A DNA stretch of 64,000 bases from Ixodes scapularis (taxonomy: Eukaryota; Arthropoda; Arachnida; Ixodida; Ixodidae): positions 83,822,722 to 83,886,721 of the forward strand of contig NW_024609884.1 of assembly GCF_016920785.2 (NCBI RefSeq). The letters are read 5' to 3'. Shown here in pieces: positions 1-9,764 of the stretch; the stretch's first letter is position 1, and each line of letters begins with the position of its first letter. The notes under the pieces were generated by a model, which was not told the DNA's origin, made no database searches, and saw only the letters and a list, made by a program, of their open reading frames with translations. A program made the position numbers and the translations under genes.

Positions 1-205
1 AGTAGTTGTTAATCCCACGGTGTGTATGGTCTTTTCTTTATGTGTATGCTTATTCTAGTTCAGCTGGCCTTACCTCAAGTAGTTGTTTTAAAATAAAGCA
101 TATATATATCTCTCTCTACCTGAAGTATGAACGAACTAGCTCAACTTAAGCCTCTTACCGTTGCTTGCTTGGCTTTTCGCTCAGCCAAATCGCTTATATG
201 GGGTG
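1..205. other. Unassigned AT-rich left edge
   Basis: A short phrase (CTCAAGTAGTTGTT-like) occurs at the very start and again near 75. Nothing else is recognisable. Confidence 0.3.
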
Positions 206-261
206 CATTCAAATGAAAACACAATCGTGTTGAATCGTGTAAGAGTATTTAGAATATTTAT

Positions 262-645
262 CGATCACGCCGCTGAACTTGCATCGCTCAAAGAACTTCC
301 TTTTTGTGAGCGCCTTCTCTGGTTGAGTTTGTTCGAAACACAGCCACTTCGATCCGAGGCAATCGATGATAGCGTTGGTGCCATCACCAAGTACGCGACT
401 CACAGAGCACTGGTGAACACCAATGTTTTCGTTGCTCCCGACGGTTCCCTGGAAGCCGCAAGCGGCGTAAAAGCGTAGAGCTGCAAGGACTTGTTCGACC
501 GTCAGCACACGGGGCCCTTCACTACAACGCTGGAGCTTTCCGCGAAGCTGGTTGCACAACCATGCAAGTCACCCCTTTGGTCAGCCGGTATTCGCCCACA
601 AACCTCGCATCGCTCGTCTCGAAAGCATCCCGGTGATCTCTAAAA
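262..645 (-). pseudogene. PIF/Harbinger (HARBI1-like) transposase relic
   Basis: Read on the minus strand this resembles the N-terminal half of HARBI1-like nucleases, the transposases of PIF/Harbinger DNA transposons. Seen in sequence: a segment containing RDHRDAFETSDARFVGEYRL, then a frameshift with two stops, then LTVEQVLAALRFYAACGFQ, a VGSNENIGVHQCSVSRVL helix-turn-helix-like stretch, and KRKFFERCKFSGVI. The match stops just where the first catalytic motif (GVIGCVDGTH-like) of the DDE_Tnp_4 domain should begin, so no catalytic residue remains. Frame breaks and truncation make it a dead fragment. No terminal repeats or 3-bp TWA duplication were found. The family call rests on recognised motifs only. 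Confidence 0.72.
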
Positions 646-1456
646 ACTCGATCCGCTGGCGAACCCAACAGTAGAGATGCATATGTTAGGGTCGCCATCT
701 TTTACGATGCAGATTGATCTCTGGCTTCGCCTCGACCACTCAGTTAAAGGAGCTGTGCAACGATATTCAATTGGAATGTTTTTCTCTCTACACGAGCTTA
801 CTGGCACACCTGGGACTCAAGGATACTCACACGCAACGCCATTGGCCAAGAAACTCCTTTGTTGCGGTGTAATTTCAAGGACAAAAGCGATCATTTTCAT
901 TCAATCTCTCCTTTGCAAAATTTGATGACGTAACTCGGGGATCGCAGTACACCCAAGTGACGATATTTGAATGCGGTTCATAGATTGGACCCGAGCATTG
1001 CGTGGGCACTCGACTTGGGCTCGTGACAATTGCTAGCTCGAGAAGCATTCGGGTTGTGACCCGTGTCCAATCGCTGCAACGACGACAACAGCCGAGCCAT
1101 AACAATGTCTGCAACTCAGCGCGTGTCCTGCGCTTTGCCAACCCCAGCGCGTGGCTATGATCAACACTGGCGGCATATAATCGGCTCCATATCGCGTGGC
1201 CGCTTGTTCTGGCTGCGAGTTGAGGGGGTGAATGCTGCTTGTTTTTCTTAAATTTTTTTCTGGGACTTCTATTGCGTGGGGGGAAAACGAACGCGTGTTT
1301 CATAGGTCATTAACGTTAGGGATCCGTTTTAAGCGGTATTTATGCACAGTACAAAAATTGTTGCATTGCTCCTTTAACTGCATCGTCAAAGTGCATCGTG
1401 ACGACATTTTGACGTCACCGCCAAGTGCATCATTTTACGAGCATAGCTCGAACTGC
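646..1456. other. No recognisable gene or repeat
   Basis: Mixed-composition DNA. The longest frame (142 aa, minus strand, 875-1303) has no recognisable domain and no gene-like context. A conserved-looking GTGCATCGTGACGACATTTT stretch near 1390 was not matched elsewhere in the window. Confidence 0.3.
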
Positions 1457-1681
1457 ATAGGGAAAAACTACATTTCAACGTCATGTCACATGGCCCGAGA
1501 GAATAGCCAATCAGTGCCCAATGCAGTTTTCTACATCATTTAGTTTGCGTTCCAGCATAGATAGACCGTATAGGGAAAAACTACATTTGAACGTCATGTC
1601 ACGTGACCCGAGAGAATAGCCCATCATTGCCCGATGCAGTGTTCTACATAATTTAGTTTGCGTTCCAGCATAAAGAGACTG
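1457..1681. repeat. Two-copy 113-bp tandem duplication
   Basis: Two direct copies start at 1457 and 1570 with a period of 113 bp. Both begin ATAGGGAAAAACTACATTT and end TTTAGTTTGCGTTCCAGCAT, with about ten substitutions between them. Each holds a CATGTCAC-type core. No coding potential. Confidence 0.85.
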
Positions 1682-1985
1682 AACTGGCTATATTTCTCAT
1701 CTACAGCCGAGAGACAATAGACCGATCTCACCAAGCGTTGCACGCATGCGTGACGCCGCCATAACTGTAGTTCATAGGGTGCAGACTCCTGTTCACTAGA
1801 CAGCTCATGCCACCTCGTGCTCTGCTCGGACAGAGCTCCAGTGGGGTTGTCGCGCGTGCAGGAAGACTGCAGCTCCCGCGATGCATGGCGGCAGCGGCGG
1901 GGAAGTGAAACTAGCTGTGGTGAGATCGGTCTATTGACCAGTTCAGGCAGACTAACTTCATTTCAGGCTGTGTAAACACACAAAC
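1676..1985 (+). repeat. 3' tail of the tRNA-derived SINE, split by a MITE
   Basis: 1676-1714 and 1937-1985 match the end of the SINE seen at 16477 (CTGGCT.TATTTCTCATCTACAGC, then GCAGAC.AA.TT and CAGGCTGTGTAA). The MITE at 1715-1936 lies exactly between the halves. The tRNA-like head is absent, so this is a truncated copy. Confidence 0.55.
1715..1936. mobile_element. MITE with perfect 18-bp terminal inverted repeats
   Basis: A 222-bp element bounded by CAATAGACCGATCTCACC and its exact reverse complement. It has no ORF, so it would depend on a transposase supplied elsewhere. It sits inside a SINE tail. A relic with the same terminus and adjoining 40 bp lies at 13597-13672 in the opposite orientation. 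The superfamily is undetermined because no clean target duplication is visible. Confidence 0.8.
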
Positions 1986-1993
1986 AGATACAA

Positions 1994-2290
1994 GTGAAGC
2001 ACGCACGCAAAGGTGTCATTAACAGGCTTGTTCTCTCTGGGTGATTTTAAAGTAAGCACGAGCGATAGCAAGCCTGCTAAAGATACATTCGCGCGCGTGC
2101 TGCATTTGCTTGAGGCTCGTCGGTGTTGGTCGTTTCTATGGGTCACTCTCGTTGGGCATGAGCATAGCGATCCCGCAACCGCACAGAGCAGCAGTGCAAC
2201 CGGGAACTCGCGCTGCTACTTCGAAGCATGCTCTGCAACGCGCACCAGCAGTAGTACATTGCGGCCGCGGTAGCCAGCGGTAACGTTCTT
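1994..2290. repeat. Fragment related to the interior of the 15190-15471 MITE
   Basis: AAGCACGAGCGATAGCAAGCCTG and the following GCGCGCGTGCTGCATTTG...GAGGCTCGT resemble 15309-15380, so this looks like a diverged copy of the same family. Its terminal inverted repeats are not recognisable. The rest up to 2290 has no match. Confidence 0.4.
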
Positions 2291-2522
2291 CTAAAGGCCC
2301 ATCAACACAGTTACGTTTGGGAGCGTTTGGGTGTGTTTGACTGCGTTCCGACTGCGAAAAACCTGGATACCTGCTTCATATGCCGCGTGCCAAGCTACTC
2401 CTTGAATTAAATTCTACGTTTCATACAAAGCATAGATGTGCCGGTGACTCGCTTCCGTTTCTTGGCGCAGTGCAGTCAAACGCACTAAAAGTCAACTGTG
2501 TATTTAAACACCCTATTATGCT
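2289..2522. mobile_element. Possible diverged MITE
   Basis: The ends are loosely inverted: GTGTTTGACTGCGTTCCG near 2332 and its imperfect complement CAGTGCAGTCAAACGCAC near 2470. The outer parts (GGCCCATCAACACAGTT and AACTGTGTATTTAAACACCC) also pair imperfectly. There is no ORF. Confidence 0.4.
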
Positions 2523-2525
2523 TGG

Positions 2526-3010
2526 CATTTATTCTTACTGTTTGTAAACTCTGGTTTCGGCAACACTTAGAAACATCGATATTTTCCCCGTATCATCAAG
2601 GAGCACGAACGCTCTCACTGATGTAACGCATAAAACCAGAACATTAATTCGTTTGAAGGTAGGTATGTATTTCTTTGTGCTCGTAAGAGCAGACGCCACA
2701 GACAGGCATGCAGGTCATACATTGAATGCCAGTGAGGCACATCTAGGGTGTGATAATGATAATGCAGTGGGATATAATGTGCGGCAGTGGTAATGTACAT
2801 TGAGGAATCTCGAGAGATTAAGTTTATCGCAGGTGTGTGGCAACTTCGCGACAAAGCTGCAGAACCGCGGGTCAGTCACTAATGGGCACAGTTAGTTGTT
2901 CTTTTTTGCAACGTTCGAAAACTGCAGACCAAAGATGCCATCAATTGTAATTCCGTAGTGTGTATGTTTAGACAGCGAGAAGTGAGTCAGCCCCGAGGGC
3001 GTTTGGTGCA
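2526..3010. other. No recognisable feature (3' flank of the protamine-like gene)
   Basis: A TGATAATGATAATG short repeat lies near 2750. Nothing else is identifiable. Confidence 0.3.
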
Positions 3011-3052
3011 TAGACACAAGGAAAACCCCTCTGAGTCCCGTTGAATTTTGCC

Positions 3053-3058
3053 TTTATT
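3053..3058 (-). terminator. Polyadenylation signal of the protamine-like gene
   Basis: The minus strand reads AATAAA here, about 32 nt after the TAA stop at 3093-3091. That gives a short 3' UTR on the correct strand. Confidence 0.6.
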
Positions 3059-3090
3059 CCAATCTTCAGGAGCCTGCAAAGGCGGAACAG

Positions 3091-3288
3091 TTACTTCTTG
3101 CGCGACGCTCTCTTCAAAGCGGATTTTTTCACGCCAGACTCCCCAGCCACGTTGCGCTTTCTGGACCTCCTTTTCGCAGCAGGTTTCTTGCTCGCCCTGA
3201 CTTTCCTGTTCTTCGCTGGGGATGACCGACCAGTTGTCGACCTGCTGCGCCTAGACCTTCGTCTCTTGCTCTTCCTTGCCGCCGCCAT
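3091..3288 (-). CDS. Protamine-like / sperm nuclear basic protein candidate
   Basis: A 65-aa protein with 16 Arg and 13 Lys (45% basic), 11 Ser, a single acidic residue (Glu50), and no Cys or aromatic residue. Basic clusters such as KSKRRRSRRSRS (6-17) and KRRSRKR (39-45) alternate with Ser/Ala/Pro linkers, and the tail is ALKRASRKK. This composition is typical of protamine-like sperm nuclear basic proteins and H1-tail-like proteins that compact DNA in spermatids; the DNA-binding role is inferred. The ATG at 3288 has a favourable context (AGG ATG G) and is the first ATG downstream of a TATA/CCAAT-like region. The frame is open upstream to a TGA near 3434. TAA is followed closely by AATAAA. 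It could instead be a histone-H1-like fragment. It is the best host-gene candidate in the window. Confidence 0.6.
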   Translation of the reverse strand: MAAARKSKRRRSRRSRSTTGRSSPAKNRKVRASKKPAAKRRSRKRNVAGESGVKKSALKRASRKK

Positions 3289-3435
3289 CCTTGCCCTGGA
3301 CCTCCTAGTCTTGGCGCTGGCAGCTCTGGTCCTCGAGCACGATGACAGGCGCCTCTTGGTGCGCCTCGAATAGAATGCTCCGCTGTACGGAGATAAACAG
3401 GGAGAGGAGTAGCAGCGATATCAGAGCGTCGAGCT

Positions 3436-3477
3436 CTGATTGGGAGGATCAGTGGGTAGGTGCAAAGGCCTTTATCC
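3436..3477 (-). promoter_or_regulatory. Candidate promoter of the protamine-like gene
   Basis: On the minus strand, GGATAAAGG (TATA-like, about 3476-3468) is followed by CCAATCAGA (CCAAT-like, about 3441-3433), roughly 150-180 nt upstream of the ATG at 3288. The CCAAT-like box lies downstream of the TATA-like box, which is atypical, so at most one is likely to function. Confidence 0.25.
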
Positions 3478-3498
3478 CTCCCTACTGTTTCCTTTCAA

Positions 3499-4062
3499 TC
3501 AGAGAGAACAAAAGCGTAGTCTGCTCCTCGCACAAGGCCTGGGGTTCGAACGCCGAACACCAAGCCCTGCGCGTTCTCGAACCCGAAATTCGGAATATCT
3601 TTCATTGACACCGAGAAAGCCATCTGAATCGAAGAAACTAGACTCGGGCCTGCCTATCATGCCAAGGCATAGGCGGTCTTGGAATAGGACCTCGGTCTCC
3701 TTACGGACTGGCTGCGGCTTGCTAGCGGGCCGGAACCTCGTGGGCAGGCGACGTCGGGCTCCGAATGGAAGCACAGACTCACCCTGGATGTCGGCAAGGT
3801 GTGCCAAGGGCGTCGTAGCCTCCTCGGGACTGTTGGCCGGTTCGGGAGCTTCCAGAGGGTCCGAAACTGCGTCCGACCCTTGTGACTGCCCTCGTTCCAA
3901 ATGAGACACTGGGCCCGCGGTACACGCGATCTCGCGCTTGTGGCGCCTTCGTCCTCTTCGTCTCAGATTCTCGGCGTCTCGCACAGCTTTGATCTGCGCA
4001 GCTTGGATCGGTTCTGAAGGTGCGCTCGCGCTAGCGCTCCCGTATATTTTGACATATTTCAT
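3499..4062 (-). CDS. Orphan 187-aa ORF upstream of the protamine-like gene
   Basis: The frame opens at ATG 4062 (MKYVKIYGSASASAPSEP) and closes at 3499. It has an Arg-rich stretch (LRRRGRRRHKR), an acidic/Pro segment (DPLEAPEPANSPEEATTP) and a basic C-terminus (RSNPRPCARSRLRF). I do not recognise the family. It is on the same strand as the protamine-like ORF, about 210 bp upstream, so it could be an upstream exon, a separate gene or a chance frame in GC-rich DNA. A T-loop-like motif (GGGGTTCGAACGCC) lies within it on the other strand. No splice evidence decides between these. Confidence 0.3.
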   Translation of the reverse strand: MKYVKIYGSASASAPSEPIQAAQIKAVRDAENLRRRGRRRHKREIACTAGPVSHLERGQSQGSDAVSDPLEAPEPANSPEEATTPLAHLADIQGESVLPFGARRRLPTRFRPASKPQPVRKETEVLFQDRLCLGMIGRPESSFFDSDGFLGVNERYSEFRVRERAGLGVRRSNPRPCARSRLRFCSL

Positions 4063-4315
4063 TGTCTTTACCACAGAAGGATAAAGCCCCTCGATATGTT
4101 TGGGTTTGTCCGAAGTAGCGGCAAATGCGCGAGTGCACGTGGCCCGTGTCTCGAGCGGCCCTTGGAAGCAAATGGCGGCGCAGCACTGAAATCAGCGGCC
4201 ATCGGAAGCGAATGGCGGCGGAGCACCCGCTCGTGGTACGTGTCTCGCACGTTCCCACAACAATGGTCGGCGGTACTTGTAGAAAACGCCTTTATCAGGG
4301 GGCTTTAAAGAATAA

Positions 4316-4621
4316 TAGAGTTCCTGTATAGGCTCCCTACGGGAGTCGGAGTTGCGCGTCTGTTTTCCACGTGCCGCCGCGCCGCTGTTCGCCGAGGTCC
4401 GATCACGTGAGGATCCGGATCAAATGTCGTGCAGGAAGGTAGACGTGCAAGCGCCCCGACAGTACGTTCCCCTGCTTTTGAGCGCGCCGCGCGTTCAAGT
4501 TGCGCTATTCGCCGAATTCAGTCACGTGAGGAACAGGATTAACATGCCGTGCAGGAAAGACGGCGCTACGGGGATGAACGCGCAACTCTGGCTCCCGTAG
4601 GGAGCCTATACAGGAACTCTA
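4316..4621. mobile_element. hAT-type MITE, copy 1 (306 bp)
   Basis: The ends are inverted repeats of about 40 bp starting TAGAGTTCCTGTATAGGCTC. Flanking octamers AAGAATAA and AAGAAGGA agree at 6 of 8 positions, consistent with an aged 8-bp target duplication. Both halves contain CACGTGAGG...ATC.GGATCAA..TG and CCGTGCAGGAAAG motifs, so the element is roughly palindromic over its whole length. A second copy at 31951-32730 has a perfect 8-bp duplication. It is non-coding. Confidence 0.8.
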
Positions 4622-5329
4622 AAGAAGGATATTGCGAATCGCCATCTGGTGATTTTTATGAATTTCCAAGAGTCAGGCTACATTGGGATCCCCGGCTTCC
4701 TCCTATCCCTTAGCAACAAGATAAACAACAAACGTTTTTACTATAAAATAACCAATTTCGAGAAGCCTGCACATTCACGCTCCTTAGCACTGACAAAACC
4801 AAAACAATGACAGGACCAGCGCAGGTGCACCTGCGAAAGTGAGGGTCACCGTCGAGACTTGAACATCCTCTTATCCGCCAATAGAAACATCGGTGATCGT
4901 CTCGTTTTCTTTGCTTGCGATAATACCTTGAATAAACTCATTATAATTGAGCTGCCGAAGACATGGTGATGGCGGGCGCTGTATGGAACGCGCTCTTTTT
5001 AGGAGACACAGATGAACGCCGCCGTTCCATCTCGCATTAATGGCACTGAAGGGGCAAGCGTCAAAGGGGCCCTGCAATCCTATTGAAGCGTCTACATTTT
5101 TTACGGTTTCCACATCCCTTGTGGTTCGGGAAACCAAGCAGACACGGAGAGAGTAACTAAATATCAGTGCGTCATATTTTAACCGGACGACGTGGAAACC
5201 CCCTCCTCCTACGACGTGCGCCCCATGGTGCCGAACGCGCGTGGCTTGTGACGAAATCGTGACGTTGTCGGTCCTGGGCCCGTTTGCTCGAAGCGCTAAC
5301 CGCGGCTAAAGTTAGTCGCAGTACCTAGG
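4622..5329. other. No recognisable gene or repeat
   Basis: An 88-aa minus frame (4871-5137) has no recognisable domain. Nothing else stands out. Confidence 0.3.
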
Positions 5330-5400
5330 AGAGGGATTTTGAAACCACGTGACTGGGGCTCGGTAGGGATGCGGGGAAACATGGCGGTACCCCGGTGAGT
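5330..5400 (+). promoter_or_regulatory. Possible promoter and first coding exon with splice donor
   Basis: An E-box (CACGTG, 5346-5351) lies in GC-rich sequence about 30 bp upstream of an ATG in strong context (AAACATGG, 5381). The ATG opens a very short frame (Met-Ala-Val-Pro-) running into CG/GTGAGTG, a near-perfect 5' splice donor at 5394/5395. This arrangement is typical of a short first coding exon. No acceptor or second exon can be assigned in the window, so it is only suggestive. Confidence 0.25.
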
Positions 5401-5699
5401 GAGCGCCGCTCGCTTTGGAACTAATATGTCGTTGTAGCTGCAATATCGGGCGCGTTGGTCAGAAATGAATGGTGCAGGAGGCTTTCGCTTTGCCTTACCT
5501 CACTTAAATCGCAAAGCATGATCAATGACCTCGCCGCAAGGCTTCCCGTGTTTGTTTCATAGAAAAACCTGAGAAGTTTCGTCGCACACAACCTTGCTAT
5601 TTTCGTAACAAACTTTTTGCGTCTCGCCTGGATTTCAGGGGGGAGGGGGACATGGTTTGGTTAAGCACGCCTAAGCGAATCGCTCGCTAGCTTATAGCG

Positions 5700-5865
5700 G
5701 CTTAGTGAAGAAATACGTTGTAGACAAAACGTCGCAGGAGCATGTGCCCACAAAACGTACAGCGTCGACGAACCGTGTGTCCATGAAATGCATGTCCGCG
5801 AAAAGTTGTCCACGAAACGTATTTCCACAAAACGCGTTTCGAAGAAACTATAAAGATTCTAAGAA
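5700..5865. repeat. Degenerate phrase repeat (CCACGAAACGT type)
   Basis: Roughly 15-18-bp phrases of the form GTCCACGAAACGT recur with changes (CCACAAAACG, CGACGAACCG, CCATGAAATG, CCGCGAAAAG, CCACGAAACG, CCACAAAACG). This resembles the arms of the foldback elements at 8905-10264 and 53839-55018, but no inverted partner or target duplication was found. Confidence 0.5.
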
Positions 5866-6187
5866 AGATCTCATCCTTACTGAAGATATCTTCAGTTAGT
5901 GCATGTCATCTCATCAAAAATGCTATCTATAGAAAAAGTAAAAGTAAAGAATGCCGGGCATCAATCGTGCCGAGAAAGCTAGTTCTTTGACAGGAAAGAG
6001 CGGAAACTTTCTCGGGCAAAGAAAACCTCAAACGAACAAGTAACAAGAAAGTCGAAGAAACCTCCCCTCCTCCGCAGAGAGTGGTGTGGTCATGATACCA
6101 AAAACAAAAGCAGTGCTTCGACAGCGAGCGCGATCCCAATCTAAACTAATGTATCCCAGCCCAAAATTTGTTTCATGGCCTGTTTAA

Positions 6188-6813
6188 ATGGATACTACAA
6201 CGAAATTCCGTCGCTTATTTTATGATCTATATGTGTTCAAAGGAGCAGTATCACGTCGGACACACCAATATCTTGTTAAAAAAGACACGAAAAATAATTT
6301 TAAAATGAATTAAACGGTTAGCAAAGAACACCTGGTGGATAACGCCTCGCTTGTAATGCCCGTCTAGAAACCTTGAGAGGTAGTGACGGTTATTGTCTCG
6401 CCTCCGGCCACGACGAGAGAAGAGGGGAAGGAGGAACTCCCCTCTTCCCGAGAATTCCTCTTCTGCGTCCCAGACGTCGCTATTGTCCCTCTACAAGATG
6501 TATGTGTGCAAAGGCGTTTTCCATACTTTAAGGGAAATTGTTTTCAGGAGGACGGGACGCCATTGTTACCTCGACGTCAGCGTTGGGGTAGCTTTGCTCG
6601 TCCCTAGACCACCTACGTCACGATTGCGTCGGATGTCACGTGCTCTAAGCTGGGCCTTCTCCGAGCGCTTGCCAGAGTGGGCCGTTTATAACAAAAATAG
6701 AGCCACCAGGCTCAAAATACAAACGTGCGATTGTCATCTACGGATATTGTGGATCATATTCAACCTTATTTTGAACACGACGGAGATAGTTCAAATTTCG
6801 TTGAAGTATCCCT
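6188..6813. mobile_element. TTAA-flanked MITE A
   Basis: A 626-bp element flanked by TTAA (6184-6187 and 6814-6817). Ends ATGGATACTACAACGAAATT and the complement of AGGGATACTTCAACGAAATT are near-perfect inverted repeats. Internal landmarks (TAATTTTAAA, CACCTGGTGGAT, CTCAAAATACAAACG) are shared with the elements at 7589-11357 and 11362-12129. TTAA duplication fits piggyBac- or Kolobok-type elements. A 187-aa frame (6393-6956) runs out of its end and is not a gene. Confidence 0.75.
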
Positions 6814-6817
6814 TTAA

Positions 6818-7584
6818 AGGGCAACTCCGCTCAATTCCGGAAAATTCAGGCTTACATGTGATTCAAATTCACAAAGCACTACTAAACATCTCTACGTCTT
6901 CGGATTCGCGAAATGTGGAATATTATTTGTGTAATCCTAATTTAAACATCAGCTGATACCGAAACCGAAACTTCGGTTGCGTCAGGCAACATCGGTCTCG
7001 GGTCGTCAGAGTCATGGCCACATCACGTCGAACCACGTGGTCTTGTGACGTTCGGGAGGGAGCGAGAAACAGGACACGCGACGCGGGCAGGTCGCTTCGC
7101 ATGGCGTGGACGGTGATGGCCCGGGGGAGAGGGGGAAGGGGAGAAGACGAAAGAGGAGAAGGGGAGCGGGCAAACAGACCGATAAGCGCTCAGGGCAGCG
7201 CAAACTAGCGCATCCGCGTTACGGTGATCACGTAAACGCCCGGTCAGCCAACACTGGGAGGAGAAACTCATGACGTCATCGTTCAATTTCGCTCTGAGAA
7301 GTAAAAACAAACAAAACGTGAGAATGACGTAGTCATGCCTCTGACGTAGTGGCTCAACGTTTGCCGCTCCAACTCCGTGGCATTGACTGCGCTGATGATT
7401 GCGCCTCGCGCCGCACGCTAGAGTTGGCAGATTTCGGCGACTTGGCTGATTTGAAAGTTTGCTGGCCAGTTTATTAAATACATAGACGGAATTAGATCGT
7501 AATATTTGACATGGGGTCTTCCTATATGATACTGAAGAGGGCTACATAGTTTTCTAAACATCAAAAATGAAGCGGAGTTGCCCT
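6818..7584. mobile_element. TTAA-flanked MITE B
   Basis: A 767-bp element with ends AGGGCAACTCCGCT and its complement, flanked by TTAA at 6814-6817 and 7585-7588. It shares one TTAA with element A on the left and one with the next element on the right. The middle (7080-7180) is purine-rich. It has no recognisable protein. Confidence 0.7.
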
Positions 7585-7837
7585 TTAAAGGGGTAGTGAA
7601 ACGAAATTTTAGCGCCGATCTTGTTGCATAAATATGGGCTAGGGACAGGCACCACCTCGGAAATATAAATATTGCGCTGTAAAACACAGGAGAACTAATT
7701 TTAAACATAATTAAACGATTTCAAATTCTCATCTGGTGGATGGGGAGAAGTTCGAATCTCGTGACATCACTTGTGCCAAAATAGCAGCGCCGTTCTGCGG
7801 CAATACGGCGTGCCGGCAGGATTCGCCTAGGCCTGAA

Positions 7838-8258
7838 CTATGGTGCCTGGATCGCGTCTTCGACTGGTGTGTTTAGCGTCCTATCCCGCCCATACATCAA
7901 AAGTGGTCCCAATGTGGCAACAAATGACGCGAGTGTCATGCTGTTGCCTGTCGCGATCCTGGCGGTTGGCCGTAGAAATGCTGGCGAAAAGCACGAGCGA
8001 ACGCGAGTGTCGCTTTCGTCACGGCGTCCCTTTAGGCGTCCCAACTTCCGGCTGCTCCAGCTTCCGGGAACTGTCACAGTGGAAAGCGACCTGCAGCAGA
8101 ACAGGCGTCTGCCACTTATAGCACAACTGTTGGGGCGCCGCCAGGGTCGCAACAGGCTACAGCATGACACTTCTATGACGTCATCAGGCGGAAATCGAGG
8201 GACCACTTTTTTGAACCCGGTAAACACACCAGTCGGAGACGCGTTCCAGGCACCATAG
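7838..8258. mobile_element. Hairpin MITE with 6-bp target duplication
   Basis: A 421-bp element starting CTATGGTGCCTGG and ending with the complement. The arms extend about 120 bp (GACTGGTGTGTTTA, AAAGTGGTCCC, GTGTCATGCTGT.GCCTGT in both). It is flanked by perfect CCTGAA hexamers at 7832-7837 and 8259-8264. Frames inside are shadows of the palindrome. Confidence 0.8.
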
Positions 8259-8264
8259 CCTGAA

Positions 8265-8895
8265 CGCGTTTGCAAAGCCTTGGCGGAGAAAGCCAAAGCG
8301 TAGTTGGCCACAGTGAGCTCGTTCTCGTTGCGGCTCTTTGCACGACACGACCCGAGCATGCTTCTGGCACGGCCGGTATTAGTTGCTGCGAGTCGCGAGC
8401 TGCGAGCCGACGTTAAGAAGGATATGTTTGAACTACGAGGGTGTCAGCAAGAGCCACGCAAATACCTGTTCACACTCGGAGCGGACACGCGCGTTTGATC
8501 GAAGTGCTGAATTCGCTCTGTTAGACCGTGTTTCGGTAAGCGGTTCTGGACCGATCTTTTACGATTGCAACTCGATACTGACATGACACTCGGCAAAGAA
8601 AGGTTAGACCGACATCGCGTAGCTCCCACGAACTGCTATAGCTCGACAGTGACGTAGCGTCGAGTCAGAATAAAAATGGCATACTAATAACAGAGTGTAC
8701 ATACCGAGTTACGAAGGTAATCCGTATGGCGTTTATTTGAGCTCTATATCACACAAAACAAGGAGACAGAATCAATGAAAGTCCCTTTTCGACGACAGCG
8801 TTCGTCACCGCTGTCTCAGAAAACAAGGAGATCGAGATGACAAGGGGAAAATATTGACCTCTGAAATTTAGTTCAGGGATCAAACTACTCATCCG
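8265..8895. other. Unassigned DNA between nested insertions
   Basis: No ORF or repeat is recognised. It may be interior sequence of the split TTAA element C. Confidence 0.3.
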
Positions 8896-9415
8896 GTAAG
8901 GATCGGCTTTGGGCCAACACATCCATCGTGCCATTACATCCATCGAGCAATTACGTCCAATTTAATGCCATTACATCCATCGTGCCCGAACATCCATAGT
9001 GACAGCACATCCATCGTGCCATTACATCCATTTTTGGCCAGTTCATCCAACGTGTCATTACATTCATCATGCGGTTACATCCATCGTGCCATTACATCCA
9101 CCGCGCCATCACATCCACCGAGCAACTTCGTCCAAAAGCGTGTCATTACATCCATCGTGCCGTTACATCCATCGTGTCATCATATCCATTGTGCAGCTTT
9201 ATTCAAAAACGTGCCATTACATCCACCAATCACGTAGGTTTATTTCTTCGCTTAACTGTGCGGTTTAATAGGCCACATTATTTTGAACAGTTATACGCTA
9301 AATTGCATGCACTAAAGTGAGTAAAAGGACCCGCTTTGGGTGTCAAGCACTTTCTGCGGCCCTCGGCGTCTCCAAAGTCGAACACCGATCGTCAACATAA
9401 TAACCCCGGAGCTAG

Positions 9416-9464
9416 AGGACAAAAAGGGACGTACAGACCGTGTCTGTCCGTCCCTTTTTGTCCC
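9416..9464. repeat. Short hairpin inside the foldback element
   Basis: GAGGACAAAAAGGGACG and GTACAGAC are followed, after a 3-nt loop, by their near-perfect complement. Confidence 0.75.
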
Positions 9465-9764
9465 CAGGCTCCAGGGTGACTGTCTATCCTTAACCAGCTC
9501 GCCTGCCCACTTGCTTTAACGCATCGTCGGCTCGTTGTTGGTTGTTTATACACTGATCAAAATTTAGTTAGTGGTTTTTTTCACCCTCAAAATTATTTAA
9601 ATATTAACATTATTATAAAATTAGTACTGTACACAAAATTGCACCTTTTATTTCGCTTGAGAAAAAAAAATCTGAAAGTCTTATAAAATTTTATTGTGAT
9701 ACACTAACGTTCTGGGGCTTACCGTTTGTTTCCTGTGGCTCCCGAACCAATGCAAAGAGCAAGT

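Noticed and set aside
3041..3373. 110-aa plus-strand Leu-rich ORF
   Set aside because: It is the antisense shadow of the Arg/Lys-rich protamine-like ORF (Arg codons read backwards give Leu/Ala); the minus strand has the start context and poly(A) signal.
3520..3553. tRNA T-arm (GGGGTTCGAACGCC)
   Set aside because: No A box, D-arm or acceptor stem upstream at tRNA spacing.
6393..6956. 187-aa plus ORF
   Set aside because: Crosses the junction of two TTAA MITEs, so it cannot be a single conserved gene.
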